From contig CBDFGN010000006.1 of assembly GCA_965247065.1 (NCBI GenBank), forward strand, positions 3,596,001 through 3,660,000: 64,000 nucleotides of DNA. Reading direction: 5' to 3'. The stretch comes from CBDFGN01 sp965247065. Lineage in GTDB: Bacteria > Bacteroidota > Bacteroidia > Cytophagales > Cyclobacteriaceae. A program made the position numbers and the translations under genes. Shown here piece after piece: positions 28,923 to 38,593 of the stretch. A model generated the notes under the pieces. It was not told where the DNA came from and searched no databases. It was given only the letters and a program-made list of their open reading frames with translations. Every line of letters starts with the position of its first letter. The stretch's first letter is position 1.

Positions 28923-29252
28923 GCAGTTACGGTGTTTATTCGTTGATTTGCCGTACCCTTCGAAGCCTTGGCGAAGCAGGGTTGATTTGTCTCGTTGGAT
29001 AGGTTTTGGGTTACCTGAAGTCTCAAGGTCTTCATCCTCATTATAAAATACGAATTATCAGATAATCAACCTAGCATTTCATTTTGGGCAGCCATACATC
29101 CCCGCCTCCTTGGGTATTGATTGATAAGGAAATGACAGAAAGTAGTGCTACTTAGACCTTATTTGACAATGTTACGCTTATTTATTTGTACGATTATCTT
29201 TAATTTAGCTAATCTCCGTCCACCTTAGGATAAGGGCTTATCAAATTTGGCA
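28923..29252. promoter_or_regulatory. Divergent promoter region between two FG-GAP genes
   Basis: These 330 bases separate the starts of two divergently transcribed giant FG-GAP genes, so they must hold both promoters. The stretch 29041-29060 and 29155-29215 is AT-rich. The sequence TATTTGACAATG near 29160, followed by TTATTTATTTGTACG, is suggestive of a promoter but does not fully fit the Bacteroidota -7/-33 consensus. No palindromic operator was recognised. Confidence 0.35.
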
Positions 29253-32200
29253 ATGAAGTCAAAATGGTTAACACTGGTAGTTCTTTTTGCTTGTCAGCCC
29301 ACCGCAGAGAAAATTAATTCTTCCTCTGCACTTTTCAGTTTACTCCCTCCTTCAAGAACCGGAATACATTTCAAAAATCCGGTAACTGAAACTCCAAGTA
29401 AAAATCATATTGTCAATGAGGCTTTTATCAACGGTGCGGGGGTTGGTGTTGGTGACATAAATAATGACGGTTTGCCCGATCTTTTTTTTACCGGTAACCA
29501 GGTTCAAGACCGATTATATCTTAACCAAGGAGGAATGCTGTTTGAAGATATCACCGACGAGGCGGGAATATTAACCGAAAAAGTTTGGTCTACCGGCGTA
29601 ACCATGGGGGATGTGAACAATGACGGTTATTTGGATATTTACGTATGTAAATATGATTTTCAGAAGGGGGAGTTCGGAAAAAACCTGCTATATATAAATA
29701 ACGGGGATCTAACATTTTCAGAAATGGCAGCGCAATACGGATTGGACGATGGGGGTTTGTCGATGCAGGCTACGTTTTTGGATTTTAATAAGGACGGCCT
29801 TCTCGACTTATACCTTGTTAATCAGCCCAACACAATGGGGTTTTCGATCGCCCACGGTATTCCGGCATCAGCTCTTCCCAAGATCGAAGAACAAACCGAC
29901 CGCATGTTCAAAAATATGGGTAACGGGACCTTCCGAGATCTAACTGACTCTTGTGGACTCAGAAATAATGCCTACGGACTGGCCGCCTCGGTCGGTGATT
30001 TCAATAATGACCAATTACCGGACATTTACGTCGCCAATGATTATGAAGAGCCTGATCATTTGTACATCAATCAGGGTGATGGAAATTTTGAAAACCGCAT
30101 TCACCAATCCATGAAACACATTTCCTTCTTCAGCATGGGAACCGACATTGCCGACTATGATAACGATGGTTTTTTGGATATGATAGTGTTAGACATGGTT
30201 GCCGAAGATAACAAGAGGATCAAAACCAATCAGGGAGGAATGGACCCTGATCTTTTTTGGGACAATGTGAGTCAAGGTCATCACTACCAGTACATGTTCA
30301 ACACCCTCCAACGTAATAATGGAAACGGAACATTCAGTGATCTGGCCCACCTGGCGGGTGTTTCCAATACCGATTGGAGTTGGTCCGGATTATTTGCTGA
30401 CTTTGATAATGATGGCTGGAAGGACCTTTTTGTTACCAATGGAGTGAGACGGGCCATGAGAAACAGTGACTTTGCTTATCGATATGACAAGATCCTCGAC
30501 GATATTGAAATTGAGGCCCGTAAAACCAACAAGCAACCCTGGCAACTGCTTGATTTCGAAAAGGTAATAGAAATGGCCCCGATTGAGAAACTGCCCAATT
30601 ATATATTTACAAATAACGGAGATTTGTCCTTCACCAATAAGTCCAAAGAATGGGGAATAAATTTACCAACCTTATCCAATGGTGCGGCCTATGCAGATCT
30701 TGATCTGGATGGGGATCTTGAACTCATTGTAAATAATATTGACGATTACGCACATGTTTATCAGAATAATTCCCAAACTAATGAAAACGGAAATTTCCTG
30801 CGGGTCTTGGTGGTCAATGATCACGGTAGTCCGGCCTATGGATCAAGGGCGAAAATTTTTAGAGATGGTGAATTCTGGCAGCTTCTAGAATTAACCAATA
30901 CCAGAGGCTATCTATCCAAGAGCGAGGATATACTGCACTTTGGGTTGGGCAAAACCGAATGGATTGAACGGGTGGAGATCACCTGGCCCAATGGCAACGT
31001 CTTAATTAAGGAAAATGTCAAGGCAAATCAACTTTTAACCTTCAACCCCAGTGAATCCCATGAGGTCGATCGGAATGAAAACAAGATCCTAAGATTGTTT
31101 CAGGAAATAACTCAAAGCTTAAATGTTGATTATTTACATCAGGAGAATGATTATGACGATTTTCGAAAAGAGGTTCTTTTACCTCATAAGATGTCCAATC
31201 TGGGTCCTGGTTTAGCGGTGGGTGATGCTAATAACGATGGTCGTGAGGATTTCTACGTAGGGGGAGCAGCAGGTTTTCCCGGTGCCCTATTTTTGCAGCA
31301 AGAGAACAGCTCATTTGTTAGAAGTACGCAGGAGGTTTGGGAAGCCGATAAGAAATTCGAGGATTTAGGTGCGCAATTCTTCGATGCTGATAACGATGGT
31401 GATCTGGATCTGTATGTGGTCAGTGGTGGCAACGATTTTGAAGCCGGGTCAGAAGCGCTTCAGGACCGGTTATACCTACATGATGGGGCTGGAACATTTT
31501 CCCGTGCTCGCCGGGCCCTGCCTGAAATGCTGACCAGTGGTTCTGAAATAGTTCCAGGTGATTACGACAAGGACGGCGATTTAGATTTGTTCATCGGTGG
31601 ACGACTGGTCCCAGGGCAATATCCGCAGCCGGCAAGAAGTCATATACTTCGAAATGACACGCCCCCTGTCCCCCCACAGGGGGGAAATAAAGGGGGGGTG
31701 AAATTCACCGACGTTACACGCAGTTTGGCTCCCGATTTGTTATCAGCCGGACTGGTCACTGCCGCGGTTTGGACTGATTTTAGTGGTGACGGAGATCTTG
31801 ACTTAGCGCTTTCCGGAGAATGGATGCCTGTGACTTTGATGGTTAATAAGCAGGGGAAGTTCGAAAACGTTACTGGCGAGGCGGGATTAGAGAACACAAC
31901 TGGATGGTATTATAGCCTGGTTTCCCATGACTTTGACAATGATGGTGATCAAGATTTTGTGGCTGGGAACCTTGGATTGAATTACAAATACAAGGCTTCT
32001 GAGGAAGAACCTTTCGAGGTCTACAGCCATGATTTCGACGGAAACGGCATCCTGGACATTGTTTTAGGATACCATGACCAAGGAAAGCTTTATCCACTCC
32101 GGGGCAGATCCTGTTCTTCCGATCAAATACCTTTGATTGCCCAAAGGTTCCCGACTTTCGAAGCGTTTGGAGAGGCCAATTTGCGGGACGTTTACGGCGA

Positions 32201-32654
32201 AGGCTTGGACAAAGCCCTAAACTACAAAGCCCGGACCTTTGCTTCCAGTTTCGTCGAAAACCTTGGGGACGGTACTTTTCAGGTTCGGAACCTGCCCAAC
32301 CAGGCTCAAGTATCGAACATAAACAACATTGTAGCCTACGATTTCAATCAGGATAGTAATCTTGATCTCCTAATTTCTGGAAATCTTTATCCTGCAGAAA
32401 TTGAGACCCCTAGAAACGATGCGGGAACGGGCTTGTATTTGGAAGGGGATGGCAAAGGCAACTTCCGTGCTGTACCCCTGGCAAAAAGTGGTTTCTTTAC
32501 CCCACATGATGCAAAAGACATGGCACTGCTAACATTGGGCAAGAGTGGGGATGAGAGACTGATTGTTGTAGTGGCTAACAATCAGGAGAGATTACAGACG
32601 ATTCTCTTCAATCCCGATGCAATTTCAGAGGATCAACTTTTATCCCTCAAATGA
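29253..32654 (+). CDS. Giant FG-GAP/VCBS repeat lipoprotein with ASPIC/UnbV domain
   Basis: The gene encodes about 1,133 residues. The ATG at 29253 (MKSKWLTLVVLFACQ) is preferred over a TTG six bases upstream because it gives a compact lipoprotein signal with cysteine after LFA. FG-GAP blades are plain: DINNDGLPDLFFTGN, DVNNDGYLDIYVCKY, DFDNDGWKDLFVTNG, DADNDGDLDLYVVSG. The ASPIC/UnbV domain includes ILHFGLGKTEWIERVEITWP. It is a divergent paralogue of the gene at 28922. Compared with that protein it has about 14 extra residues (TPPVPPQGGNKGG) encoded by a GC-rich palindromic repeat at 31658-31700. It probably acts at the cell surface; its partner is unknown. Confidence 0.9.
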   Translation: MKSKWLTLVVLFACQPTAEKINSSSALFSLLPPSRTGIHFKNPVTETPSKNHIVNEAFINGAGVGVGDINNDGLPDLFFTGNQVQDRLYLNQGGMLFEDITDEAGILTEKVWSTGVTMGDVNNDGYLDIYVCKYDFQKGEFGKNLLYINNGDLTFSEMAAQYGLDDGGLSMQATFLDFNKDGLLDLYLVNQPNTMGFSIAHGIPASALPKIEEQTDRMFKNMGNGTFRDLTDSCGLRNNAYGLAASVGDFNNDQLPDIYVANDYEEPDHLYINQGDGNFENRIHQSMKHISFFSMGTDIADYDNDGFLDMIVLDMVAEDNKRIKTNQGGMDPDLFWDNVSQGHHYQYMFNTLQRNNGNGTFSDLAHLAGVSNTDWSWSGLFADFDNDGWKDLFVTNGVRRAMRNSDFAYRYDKILDDIEIEARKTNKQPWQLLDFEKVIEMAPIEKLPNYIFTNNGDLSFTNKSKEWGINLPTLSNGAAYADLDLDGDLELIVNNIDDYAHVYQNNSQTNENGNFLRVLVVNDHGSPAYGSRAKIFRDGEFWQLLELTNTRGYLSKSEDILHFGLGKTEWIERVEITWPNGNVLIKENVKANQLLTFNPSESHEVDRNENKILRLFQEITQSLNVDYLHQENDYDDFRKEVLLPHKMSNLGPGLAVGDANNDGREDFYVGGAAGFPGALFLQQENSSFVRSTQEVWEADKKFEDLGAQFFDADNDGDLDLYVVSGGNDFEAGSEALQDRLYLHDGAGTFSRARRALPEMLTSGSEIVPGDYDKDGDLDLFIGGRLVPGQYPQPARSHILRNDTPPVPPQGGNKGGVKFTDVTRSLAPDLLSAGLVTAAVWTDFSGDGDLDLALSGEWMPVTLMVNKQGKFENVTGEAGLENTTGWYYSLVSHDFDNDGDQDFVAGNLGLNYKYKASEEEPFEVYSHDFDGNGILDIVLGYHDQGKLYPLRGRSCSSDQIPLIAQRFPTFEAFGEANLRDVYGEGLDKALNYKARTFASSFVENLGDGTFQVRNLPNQAQVSNINNIVAYDFNQDSNLDLLISGNLYPAEIETPRNDAGTGLYLEGDGKGNFRAVPLAKSGFFTPHDAKDMALLTLGKSGDERLIVVVANNQERLQTILFNPDAISEDQLLSLK
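31658..31700. repeat. Palindromic repeat inserted in frame in a coding gene
   Basis: The stretch has runs of C (CCCCCTGTCCCCCCACAGG) followed by GGGGAAATAAAGGGGGGG. It is read in frame as TPPVPPQGGNKGG. The paralogue at 25368 has no counterpart here (ENENGQFRDV against RNDT...KGGVKFTDV). A similar sequence in reverse orientation lies in non-coding DNA at 62223-62255. It therefore behaves like a mobile palindromic element. Confidence 0.65.
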
Positions 32655-32777
32655 CCAGGCCGGCTACATCCTGATTTTCCCCAGGTGCTATTCCGGTCTC
32701 CTCAACCTTAAGTAACCTACTTTAGTTATATTAGACATAGTGCTCATCATCCAATTGAAAACCTAAATTACTGACCA

Positions 32778-34274
32778 TTGGAATCGAGAAAACCCAGGGT
32801 TGCGATTTTAGGCATCTATCACGAATCCAATACCTTCCTCAGCAATGAGACCCGTTTCGAGGACTTCAAAAATGGACATTTACTCCTGGGGGATGAAATA
32901 AGGAAAGAGTATTCCAAGGCCTATCATGAAATTGGAGGGATGCTGGAAGTTCTGGACTCGTCCGAATTTGAACCGGTTCTGATCATAATTGCCGAGGCGA
33001 CTCCCGGTGGTATTATTACAGCACAGGCTTATGAAAAAGTAGCGGAGTTATTCTTTGAAGAACTGGAAATGGCCGGAGACCTGGACGGTTATCTCGTCGT
33101 TTGTCATGGGGCTGCAGTTGCGGAATCCAATCCCGATATGGACGCCGACTGGCTTTCCAAACTTCGCGGGGTGGCTGGAAAAAAACCTATTATTGCCACA
33201 TTAGACCCTCACGCAAATGTGAGCCAGGAAATGACAGCCGTTACCAATGCCTTAATTGCTTACCAAACCAACCCTCATATTGATCAAAGAGAAACCGGAA
33301 TAAAAGCAGCAAAACTTATGGTTGAAACCTTACGAGGTAATGTTAATCCCGTACAAAATCTTTCCAAGCCATCGGTAGCTATCAGCATCGAACAGCAATA
33401 TACAGCTTCCCCCCCGTGCGCCAAATTAATTGAGCTGGCCAAAGAGGTTCAAACCAGAGATAAAGTTCTTTCCTGTTCAGTTTTGCTGGGTTTTCCGTAT
33501 GCCGACGTGACTGAAATGGGTTCGGGTTTTATTGTAATTACCGATGGAGATAAATCTTTAGCCGGGCAGTTGGCAAATGAATTGGGAAATTATCTCCACG
33601 ATAATCGCAAAGAATTTGTAGGGAAGTTAATATCCATTGAACAGGCTATTAATTCAGCTTTTGATTCGCCAAAACCACTATTAATGTTGGATATGGGAGA
33701 CAATGTAGGTGGGGGATCGGCCGGAGACGGAACCTGTTTGTTGGAGGCTCTGGAAGAAGCTGCCAGGTTTAAATCCTTTGTTTGTCTTTATGATCCGGAG
33801 GCGGTCATGGAACTATCGAGGCAAGTCACGGGAACTGACGTTTCGATCGCATTAGGTGGTAAGACCGACCAATTCCATGGCAAACCTGTTAAGACAAAAG
33901 TAAAAGTATTGAACGTTGTCAATGGCCGTTTTCAAGAGAAGGAGCCCCGTCATGGTGGGCAGGCAAATTACAACATGGGTAAAACAGTGATTGTCGAAAC
34001 TCCCAACCGAACCACCATTATGCTGACCAGTTTAAGAACCGTTCCATTTAGCTTGAGTCAACTTACCACTTTTGGTCTGGCCCCGGAGAGCTACGATGTC
34101 CTCGTAGCCAAAGGAGTTCAGGCCCCGATAGCGGCTTATGGTCCGGTCTGTAAGGAGATCATCAGGGTAAATACTCCGGGTGTTACTCCAGCGGACATGA
34201 CCTCATTACCGTTTAAACGGAGAACAAAACCATTGTTCCCCTTTGAAGATGAATTGGCGACCGAACAAATTTGA
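32778..34274 (+). CDS. M81-family metallopeptidase (MlrC-like)
   Basis: The 498 residues match the M81 family. The start fits KPRVAILGIYHESNTFLSNE, then LVVCHGAAVAESNPDMD, ATLDPHANVSQEMT and HIDQRETGIKAA, which carry the likely metal ligands. The C-terminal MlrC domain begins near residue 300 (LLMLDMGDNVGGGSAGDGTC). The founding member, microcystinase C, cleaves linear microcystin fragments; natural substrates of other members are mostly unknown. The frame must begin at TTG (32778), since no ATG precedes the conserved start. It converges with a ceramidase-like gene, and a group of other amide-cleaving enzymes follows. Confidence 0.85.
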   Translation: MESRKPRVAILGIYHESNTFLSNETRFEDFKNGHLLLGDEIRKEYSKAYHEIGGMLEVLDSSEFEPVLIIIAEATPGGIITAQAYEKVAELFFEELEMAGDLDGYLVVCHGAAVAESNPDMDADWLSKLRGVAGKKPIIATLDPHANVSQEMTAVTNALIAYQTNPHIDQRETGIKAAKLMVETLRGNVNPVQNLSKPSVAISIEQQYTASPPCAKLIELAKEVQTRDKVLSCSVLLGFPYADVTEMGSGFIVITDGDKSLAGQLANELGNYLHDNRKEFVGKLISIEQAINSAFDSPKPLLMLDMGDNVGGGSAGDGTCLLEALEEAARFKSFVCLYDPEAVMELSRQVTGTDVSIALGGKTDQFHGKPVKTKVKVLNVVNGRFQEKEPRHGGQANYNMGKTVIVETPNRTTIMLTSLRTVPFSLSQLTTFGLAPESYDVLVAKGVQAPIAAYGPVCKEIIRVNTPGVTPADMTSLPFKRRTKPLFPFEDELATEQI

Positions 34275-34354
34275 CCCACAACTTCTGATGCATCACGTGG
34301 CTGTTGGTAAATAAAGGTCGGTTGCTGCAAGGTTGGATTCGACGGCTTTTTTTT

Positions 34355-35833
34355 TTACAAGCCCTTTTTATCCGCCAGATTTTCAATGAGATTCACCACC
34401 CGGTCCACCACCTGCTGCTCGGTCTCAGGGCGAAATGCTACCGGAAGACTATATTGCTGAAAGAAAAGATCAGGAACCGCATACCGTTCAGTCAACTTCC
34501 ACCCACCGGGAGGATAGTCTTCGGCCCTGGGTATATAACCGATGCACGCATTGGTATAACCAAGCACCTGGGTGTGAGTAAAGGGAGAGCGTTGCTTTAT
34601 GGCCAGACCAGTCTCAAAGAAAGTTTCGGCACTTATACCGGCCAGGATTGCATCGTCGATCCGAAAGGCCTGAATCCAGGCGTTTATTGGTGGATTTCCA
34701 GCTCGCACTGCCTCTACCAGGTGGGATGACCAATCGCTAAAACGCCTGGCAACACTTAAATCCCAGGGATTGGGGCTAGGAGAAAGGACCTGTTGAAGTT
34801 TTTGGTCATACTCCTGTTTGATTTTTTGGGCTTCCTCCAATGATGGCAAGTCCATAAATTTAATGGGCACTTCCTCATCAACAGCCGTAAGTATTGTGTT
34901 TGAATTATTCTTGACCGTTTCCCAGGCGCGAAATTTGATTTTCTCAATAGAATCCATAGTCCGTCGAGGTCCATAGTGGACATGGGTGCGTAAACCTGCC
35001 CCCACCCGCACCACTTCCCCACCTAGTTCCAGACCGGTGCGATTCTTGGTATCTCGGCAATCCAACTCGTAACCAATGCCGTGCTTTGGATTGATGTTAC
35101 CACCGCAGGCCTGGAGGAATATCGCCACTCCTCCCAAAGCATATTCTATCAGTTCCCGGGCTGGCCCCGGAAAATCGCTGGAGGCCACCATACCCAGTGG
35201 ACCCATGGTTACCGGATGGCAACCGTAACTGAAGAGTATGGCAATTGGCACGCCGTTCAGGTCATCCACCCGAAGCACCCCTACTGCCGGATCAATGGCT
35301 GCATCTGGCACTTCACCCAGTACATAATTGCCTTCCTGGTCAGTTTCTCTCCGGTAGACACCTATCCTTGATTCACCCCACCCCGAGGCCATGCGCGCAG
35401 GTCGCAGATCGGCTGCGGCGTCCATGGATAATTCAATTAGCCAATCAATAAGTTGCACCTGATAGGCTCCCTGTAATTCCATTTGTTCCGGATCATCCTC
35501 GATCCAATCCGGAAACGCGGGTCCACTGTGGGTGTGGCTGCAGTTGATCATCACATGAGAAGAAGGAGTGCCAATGGCATCCCCAATTTTTTGCCGGATT
35601 TCGGTAGTCACTCGTAATGGGATGAAGAGCAGGTCACAGGCAATTATCAATAGTTTGGTTGGCCCATTGGTGAGTATTAAGGCTGTCGCAGTTAGGTCTG
35701 ATTCTATGGCCCGGATCGGATCGGCAAAAAGGCGAATGCCGGGGCGACGCACCCCAAGTGGAGGATTGATCACCCGCCGGGCTGCTCCAGCCCGCAATGG
35801 GCCAACACCGCTGTATTTTTCTTTAGCCATCAC
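34355..35833 (-). CDS. Neutral ceramidase-like hydrolase
   Basis: The 492 residues correspond to the neutral/alkaline ceramidase N-terminal domain family. Conserved pieces are AGAARRVINPPLGV at the start, MINCSHTHSGPAFPDW, LFSYGCHPVTMGP and LQACGGNINPKHG, including zinc-binding histidines. In true ceramidases the nucleophile serine sits in a GDVSPN segment; here the corresponding GGNINP has no serine, so ceramide is probably not the substrate. There is no signal peptide, also unlike secreted ceramidases. Bacterial homologues of this sort are of unknown specificity. It ends 80 bases from the M81 gene, facing it. Confidence 0.75.
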   Translation of the reverse strand: MMAKEKYSGVGPLRAGAARRVINPPLGVRRPGIRLFADPIRAIESDLTATALILTNGPTKLLIIACDLLFIPLRVTTEIRQKIGDAIGTPSSHVMINCSHTHSGPAFPDWIEDDPEQMELQGAYQVQLIDWLIELSMDAAADLRPARMASGWGESRIGVYRRETDQEGNYVLGEVPDAAIDPAVGVLRVDDLNGVPIAILFSYGCHPVTMGPLGMVASSDFPGPARELIEYALGGVAIFLQACGGNINPKHGIGYELDCRDTKNRTGLELGGEVVRVGAGLRTHVHYGPRRTMDSIEKIKFRAWETVKNNSNTILTAVDEEVPIKFMDLPSLEEAQKIKQEYDQKLQQVLSPSPNPWDLSVARRFSDWSSHLVEAVRAGNPPINAWIQAFRIDDAILAGISAETFFETGLAIKQRSPFTHTQVLGYTNACIGYIPRAEDYPPGGWKLTERYAVPDLFFQQYSLPVAFRPETEQQVVDRVVNLIENLADKKGL

Positions 35834-36226
35834 AAGTAGATCTAAAAACCTTTCGAAGGTGCTGACTTGGCACCCTTACTTTTGGGATAAAGAGATGAGA
35901 GTTAAAATGATTAATAAATAAAATTCGATTTGCAACCCCAAAAGGCGCCCCGGGATTATGCCCACTTGAGACATAATAAATGCCAAAATGGCCATAAATG
36001 GACTAAAAGGCAAAAGATTTCCTCTCTATACTGGACTTAAAACGCCAGTGAGGATCATAGAACCTTCAGCTTTTATCTTGATTCCTTCTCCAGCACTTCC
36101 CGCTTAATTTCTGGTGGAATTGGCCGTGAAGTTTTACTCAATTGTTGAAGCTAACGTTACAAATCAGCCGACCTTTTTGTTTTTGATGTCGGTTGCATTT
36201 GATTGTTATGTTTTTAGTAATTCATT
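35834..36226. other. Intergenic, no supported gene
   Basis: About 390 bases lie between the ceramidase-like gene and the nitrilase-family gene, both on the minus strand. A weak hairpin near 36167-36195 (arms CCGAC and GTCGG around a T-rich loop) might terminate the nitrilase-family transcript. No coding frame or repeat is convincing. Confidence 0.35.
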
Positions 36227-37072
36227 TTATTTAAGAATGGAATCGAACTCCTCACGCCTAACTGTATCAGAGAATAATATTGGCGCACAGCGCTCGAAAT
36301 CATAATCGAACATCGCTTTTGTTGCTAAATCAATGTCAATTTGCGAAATGATCAGTTGTTCTTTTTTCAATTCAGATTTTGCATGAATTTGACCATCGGG
36401 TGCAATAATCATCGAACTGCAGTTCTGATATTTCGGCTCACAAATATTACATGATGCAAACCAAATTGTATTCTCTGCTGCACGAGTTGTTATCATGGAA
36501 TGGTGCACCGGAATCTTCCAGTCATTGGGTCGTGTTGTATTGTTTTGTGGATGGAAGACAAGTTGGGCTCCCTGGCGGACACACTCTTCAGTGCTATGTG
36601 CAAAACGAAATCCTTCAAAGCAAATAACAACACCAACTTTTATTCCAAAAAGATCGTAAGTTTCAAAGGTTTCACCTTGTGTATAATGAACCGCATCCAA
36701 AGGAGTGAGTCGTGTTTTATGATGCACACCCAAAACTTTACCTTTGGGAGAGATTGTTATGACCGAATTATAAGGTTTTCCAGCTTTCGGATCTGACTCA
36801 AGAGGGATTTCAGTTCCTAAGAGACATGCCATTTCCAATTCGCCACAACGTTTGGCTACATTACGATGAACCTCTTCTAGCTTTTCCGGCTGAATCGGTG
36901 TATCAGGAGGAGTTATGTCCACTCGATAACCTGCTGTCTGAGTTTCAGGAAAACAAAGAATTTGAATTTTTTCCCTTGCTGCTTTTTTAATGTATTCAAA
37001 AATCTTATCGGTATTTTCTTCAAATATTCCTGTCTGAAGAACCTGCGCTAAAGCAATTCTTAAATTTTTCAT
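36227..37072 (-). CDS. Carbon-nitrogen hydrolase (nitrilase superfamily)
   Basis: The 281 residues carry the catalytic triad of the superfamily: Glu in LCFPETQTAGY (near residue 43), Lys in VLGVHHKTRLTP (near 116) and Cys in VGVVICFEGFRF (near 150). Full family length is kept. It would hydrolyse a carbon-nitrogen bond, most likely an amide or carbamoyl group rather than a nitrile. An isochorismatase-like hydrolase gene lies upstream on the same strand with a 137-base gap, so a joint role in amide or carbamoyl breakdown is plausible. The substrate is unknown. This gene is more AT-rich than that upstream neighbour. Confidence 0.85.
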   Translation of the reverse strand: MKNLRIALAQVLQTGIFEENTDKIFEYIKKAAREKIQILCFPETQTAGYRVDITPPDTPIQPEKLEEVHRNVAKRCGELEMACLLGTEIPLESDPKAGKPYNSVITISPKGKVLGVHHKTRLTPLDAVHYTQGETFETYDLFGIKVGVVICFEGFRFAHSTEECVRQGAQLVFHPQNNTTRPNDWKIPVHHSMITTRAAENTIWFASCNICEPKYQNCSSMIIAPDGQIHAKSELKKEQLIISQIDIDLATKAMFDYDFERCAPILFSDTVRREEFDSILK

Positions 37073-37209
37073 ATTTAAATTCCCCTCAAAAAATTATGAA
37101 AATCTAACATATATTCTATTGCCATTATCGGCATTGGCAACACTACCGGCATATTATACGGCAAGGCAATTTTTCCAACCTTCGGTTTTCATAGATCACC
37201 ACGGCGTGT

Positions 37210-37917
37210 TTACAAACCCTTGAGATACTTGGCAATCTCATCGACGAGTATAACATCTGCAAGGTCGATTTCGATGTCCAGCAGATTGACCTCGTGGAAG
37301 AGTTCGCAGCGTTCCCCGACGGCTTCGCGGCCGACGATGACGTGAACGCTTCCAGCGGCATCGCGGCAGGTTGCGTAGACACAGTGACTCGTGCTGACAC
37401 CCGTGACGATCAAAGTGTCGACGTTAAGGGCGCAAAGATTTTCAAGCAGATTTGAGCCCTTAAACGCCGAGGCGTAGTACTTATAGATGACCTTTTCGTT
37501 TTTTCGACGATCAAGGCGCGGGTCGAGTTGTAGGGATTCTTCGTTGAGCGAGTACGTCTTGTATTTTGATTTGCGCAGTGACCCTGATTGTTCCGCGGCA
37601 TCGGGTTGGGAGGTGGTGAAAAAAATCGGGATCTCGGCGTGCCTTGCAGCGTCGAGCAACCGACAGGTTTGTTCGACGATGGAGTCGAGGTTGATACCGA
37701 ACGGCAATCTGTTTGGATCGGTCCATGCCAAGGCTAGATCGATCACGATCAAGGCCGGGCGCTTGCCGAAGCCGACAGGGCCACCCCAGTCAAGCCTCTT
37801 CTCATAATGCTGTCTCAGGTCTGCCAGGTGCTTTTTTAGGGCGGGGCGGAGAACATCGGGCAGACGTAAATCTTCGCTGCCGAAGGATGGTGGGTGGTTG
37901 TAGGGGTCTGGTGCCAT
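37210..37917 (-). CDS. Isochorismatase-family cysteine hydrolase
   Basis: The 235 residues contain the Asp-Lys-Cys triad: Asp in LIVIDLALAWTD, Lys in KVIYKYYASAFKG and Cys in GVSTSHCVYATCRDA, which also carries the conserved cis-peptide context. The extra N-terminal 50 residues (PALKKHLADLRQHYEKRLDW) resemble N-carbamoylsarcosine amidase-like members, so an amide or carbamoyl substrate is more likely than isochorismate. It is more GC-rich than the nitrilase-family gene downstream, as are the AKR and PhyH genes at 38.6-40.4 kb, hinting at a common acquired origin. Confidence 0.85.
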   Translation of the reverse strand: MAPDPYNHPPSFGSEDLRLPDVLRPALKKHLADLRQHYEKRLDWGGPVGFGKRPALIVIDLALAWTDPNRLPFGINLDSIVEQTCRLLDAARHAEIPIFFTTSQPDAAEQSGSLRKSKYKTYSLNEESLQLDPRLDRRKNEKVIYKYYASAFKGSNLLENLCALNVDTLIVTGVSTSHCVYATCRDAAGSVHVIVGREAVGERCELFHEVNLLDIEIDLADVILVDEIAKYLKGL

Positions 37918-38145
37918 TTGGTAATCCGGTGTTCATTGAAAATCGACAGGTTAGACCGAGCTACCGAACGTACATTCTACTGCCTATGTTGGCATTACAG
38001 TAAATATACCAGAAGCATTAGAAAGAAAGTATCCAAATGCACCTAAAGAATTGGGCTTCCCCTCTACAAACCTTCAATTGATCCACGTTCTGGTAGACTG
38101 AAACAACCACGCTTCGATTCACCGATGGTGAGCCGACCTCGCCAT
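37918..38145. other. Intergenic, possible decayed coding remnant
   Basis: About 230 bases precede the dispersed repeat. On the plus strand, near 37986-38100, a frame reads VNIPEALERKYPNAPKELGF without an identifiable family. It may be the tail of a lost gene. Nothing else stands out. Confidence 0.25.
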
Positions 38146-38582
38146 AGAGGGGACGTATTAGTTCCTTGACAGAGAATGTCCGCAATTATGGCCAGAATTG
38201 CTCAAATGGAGCGAAAACAGAGCATTTTTAGGAACCATATTCTAAGAGCGAATCCGAAGAAATCCCAAAAACCAAATATCGAAATTCCAGGCAAGGTCCG
38301 AAACTCCAAAAACAAACCTCGAAACAGAAATCTCCGCCCTGGACTTGGTCGACAAAGTCTAATCTTAGAACCACATGATCAAAGAATTCACAACCAGGGT
38401 TGCGCAGTGGGGAATTTACAAGAGATAAAGACTTAGCGATTGATTTTTGTTTGGATTCGGATTTTCTCATGTTTTGGGTTTGCTTGGACTTTGGGATTTG
38501 GAGATTTGGGATTTTGCCAGATGGGTCCGTCCATCTCTCAAAAATTTATACTCCGAACCTGTCTATTTCTAATACATTGCCA
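38146..38582 (+). repeat. MITE-like dispersed repeat, copy A
   Basis: The left end GGACGTATTAG (38151-38161) and right end CTAATACATTGC (38569-38580) are imperfect inverted repeats. The right portion (GAACCTGTCTATTTCTAATACATTGC at 38555-38580) matches copy B at 58158-58182 almost exactly. The interior has A- and C-rich segments such as AAATCCCAAAAACCAAATA and GAAATTCCAGGCAAGGTCC that are shared with copies at 41.4, 48.8, 49.4-50.0 and 57.6 kb. No coding capacity. Confidence 0.7.
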
Positions 38583-38593
38583 CCATATAAGAG

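Noticed and set aside
34355..35833. Calling the gene a true ceramidase
   Set aside because: The serine nucleophile segment GDVSPN is replaced by GGNINP and no signal peptide is present.
37986..38100. Protein-like plus-strand frame (VNIPEALERKYPNAPKELGF)
   Set aside because: Short, no start context and no family recognised; only mentioned as a possible remnant.
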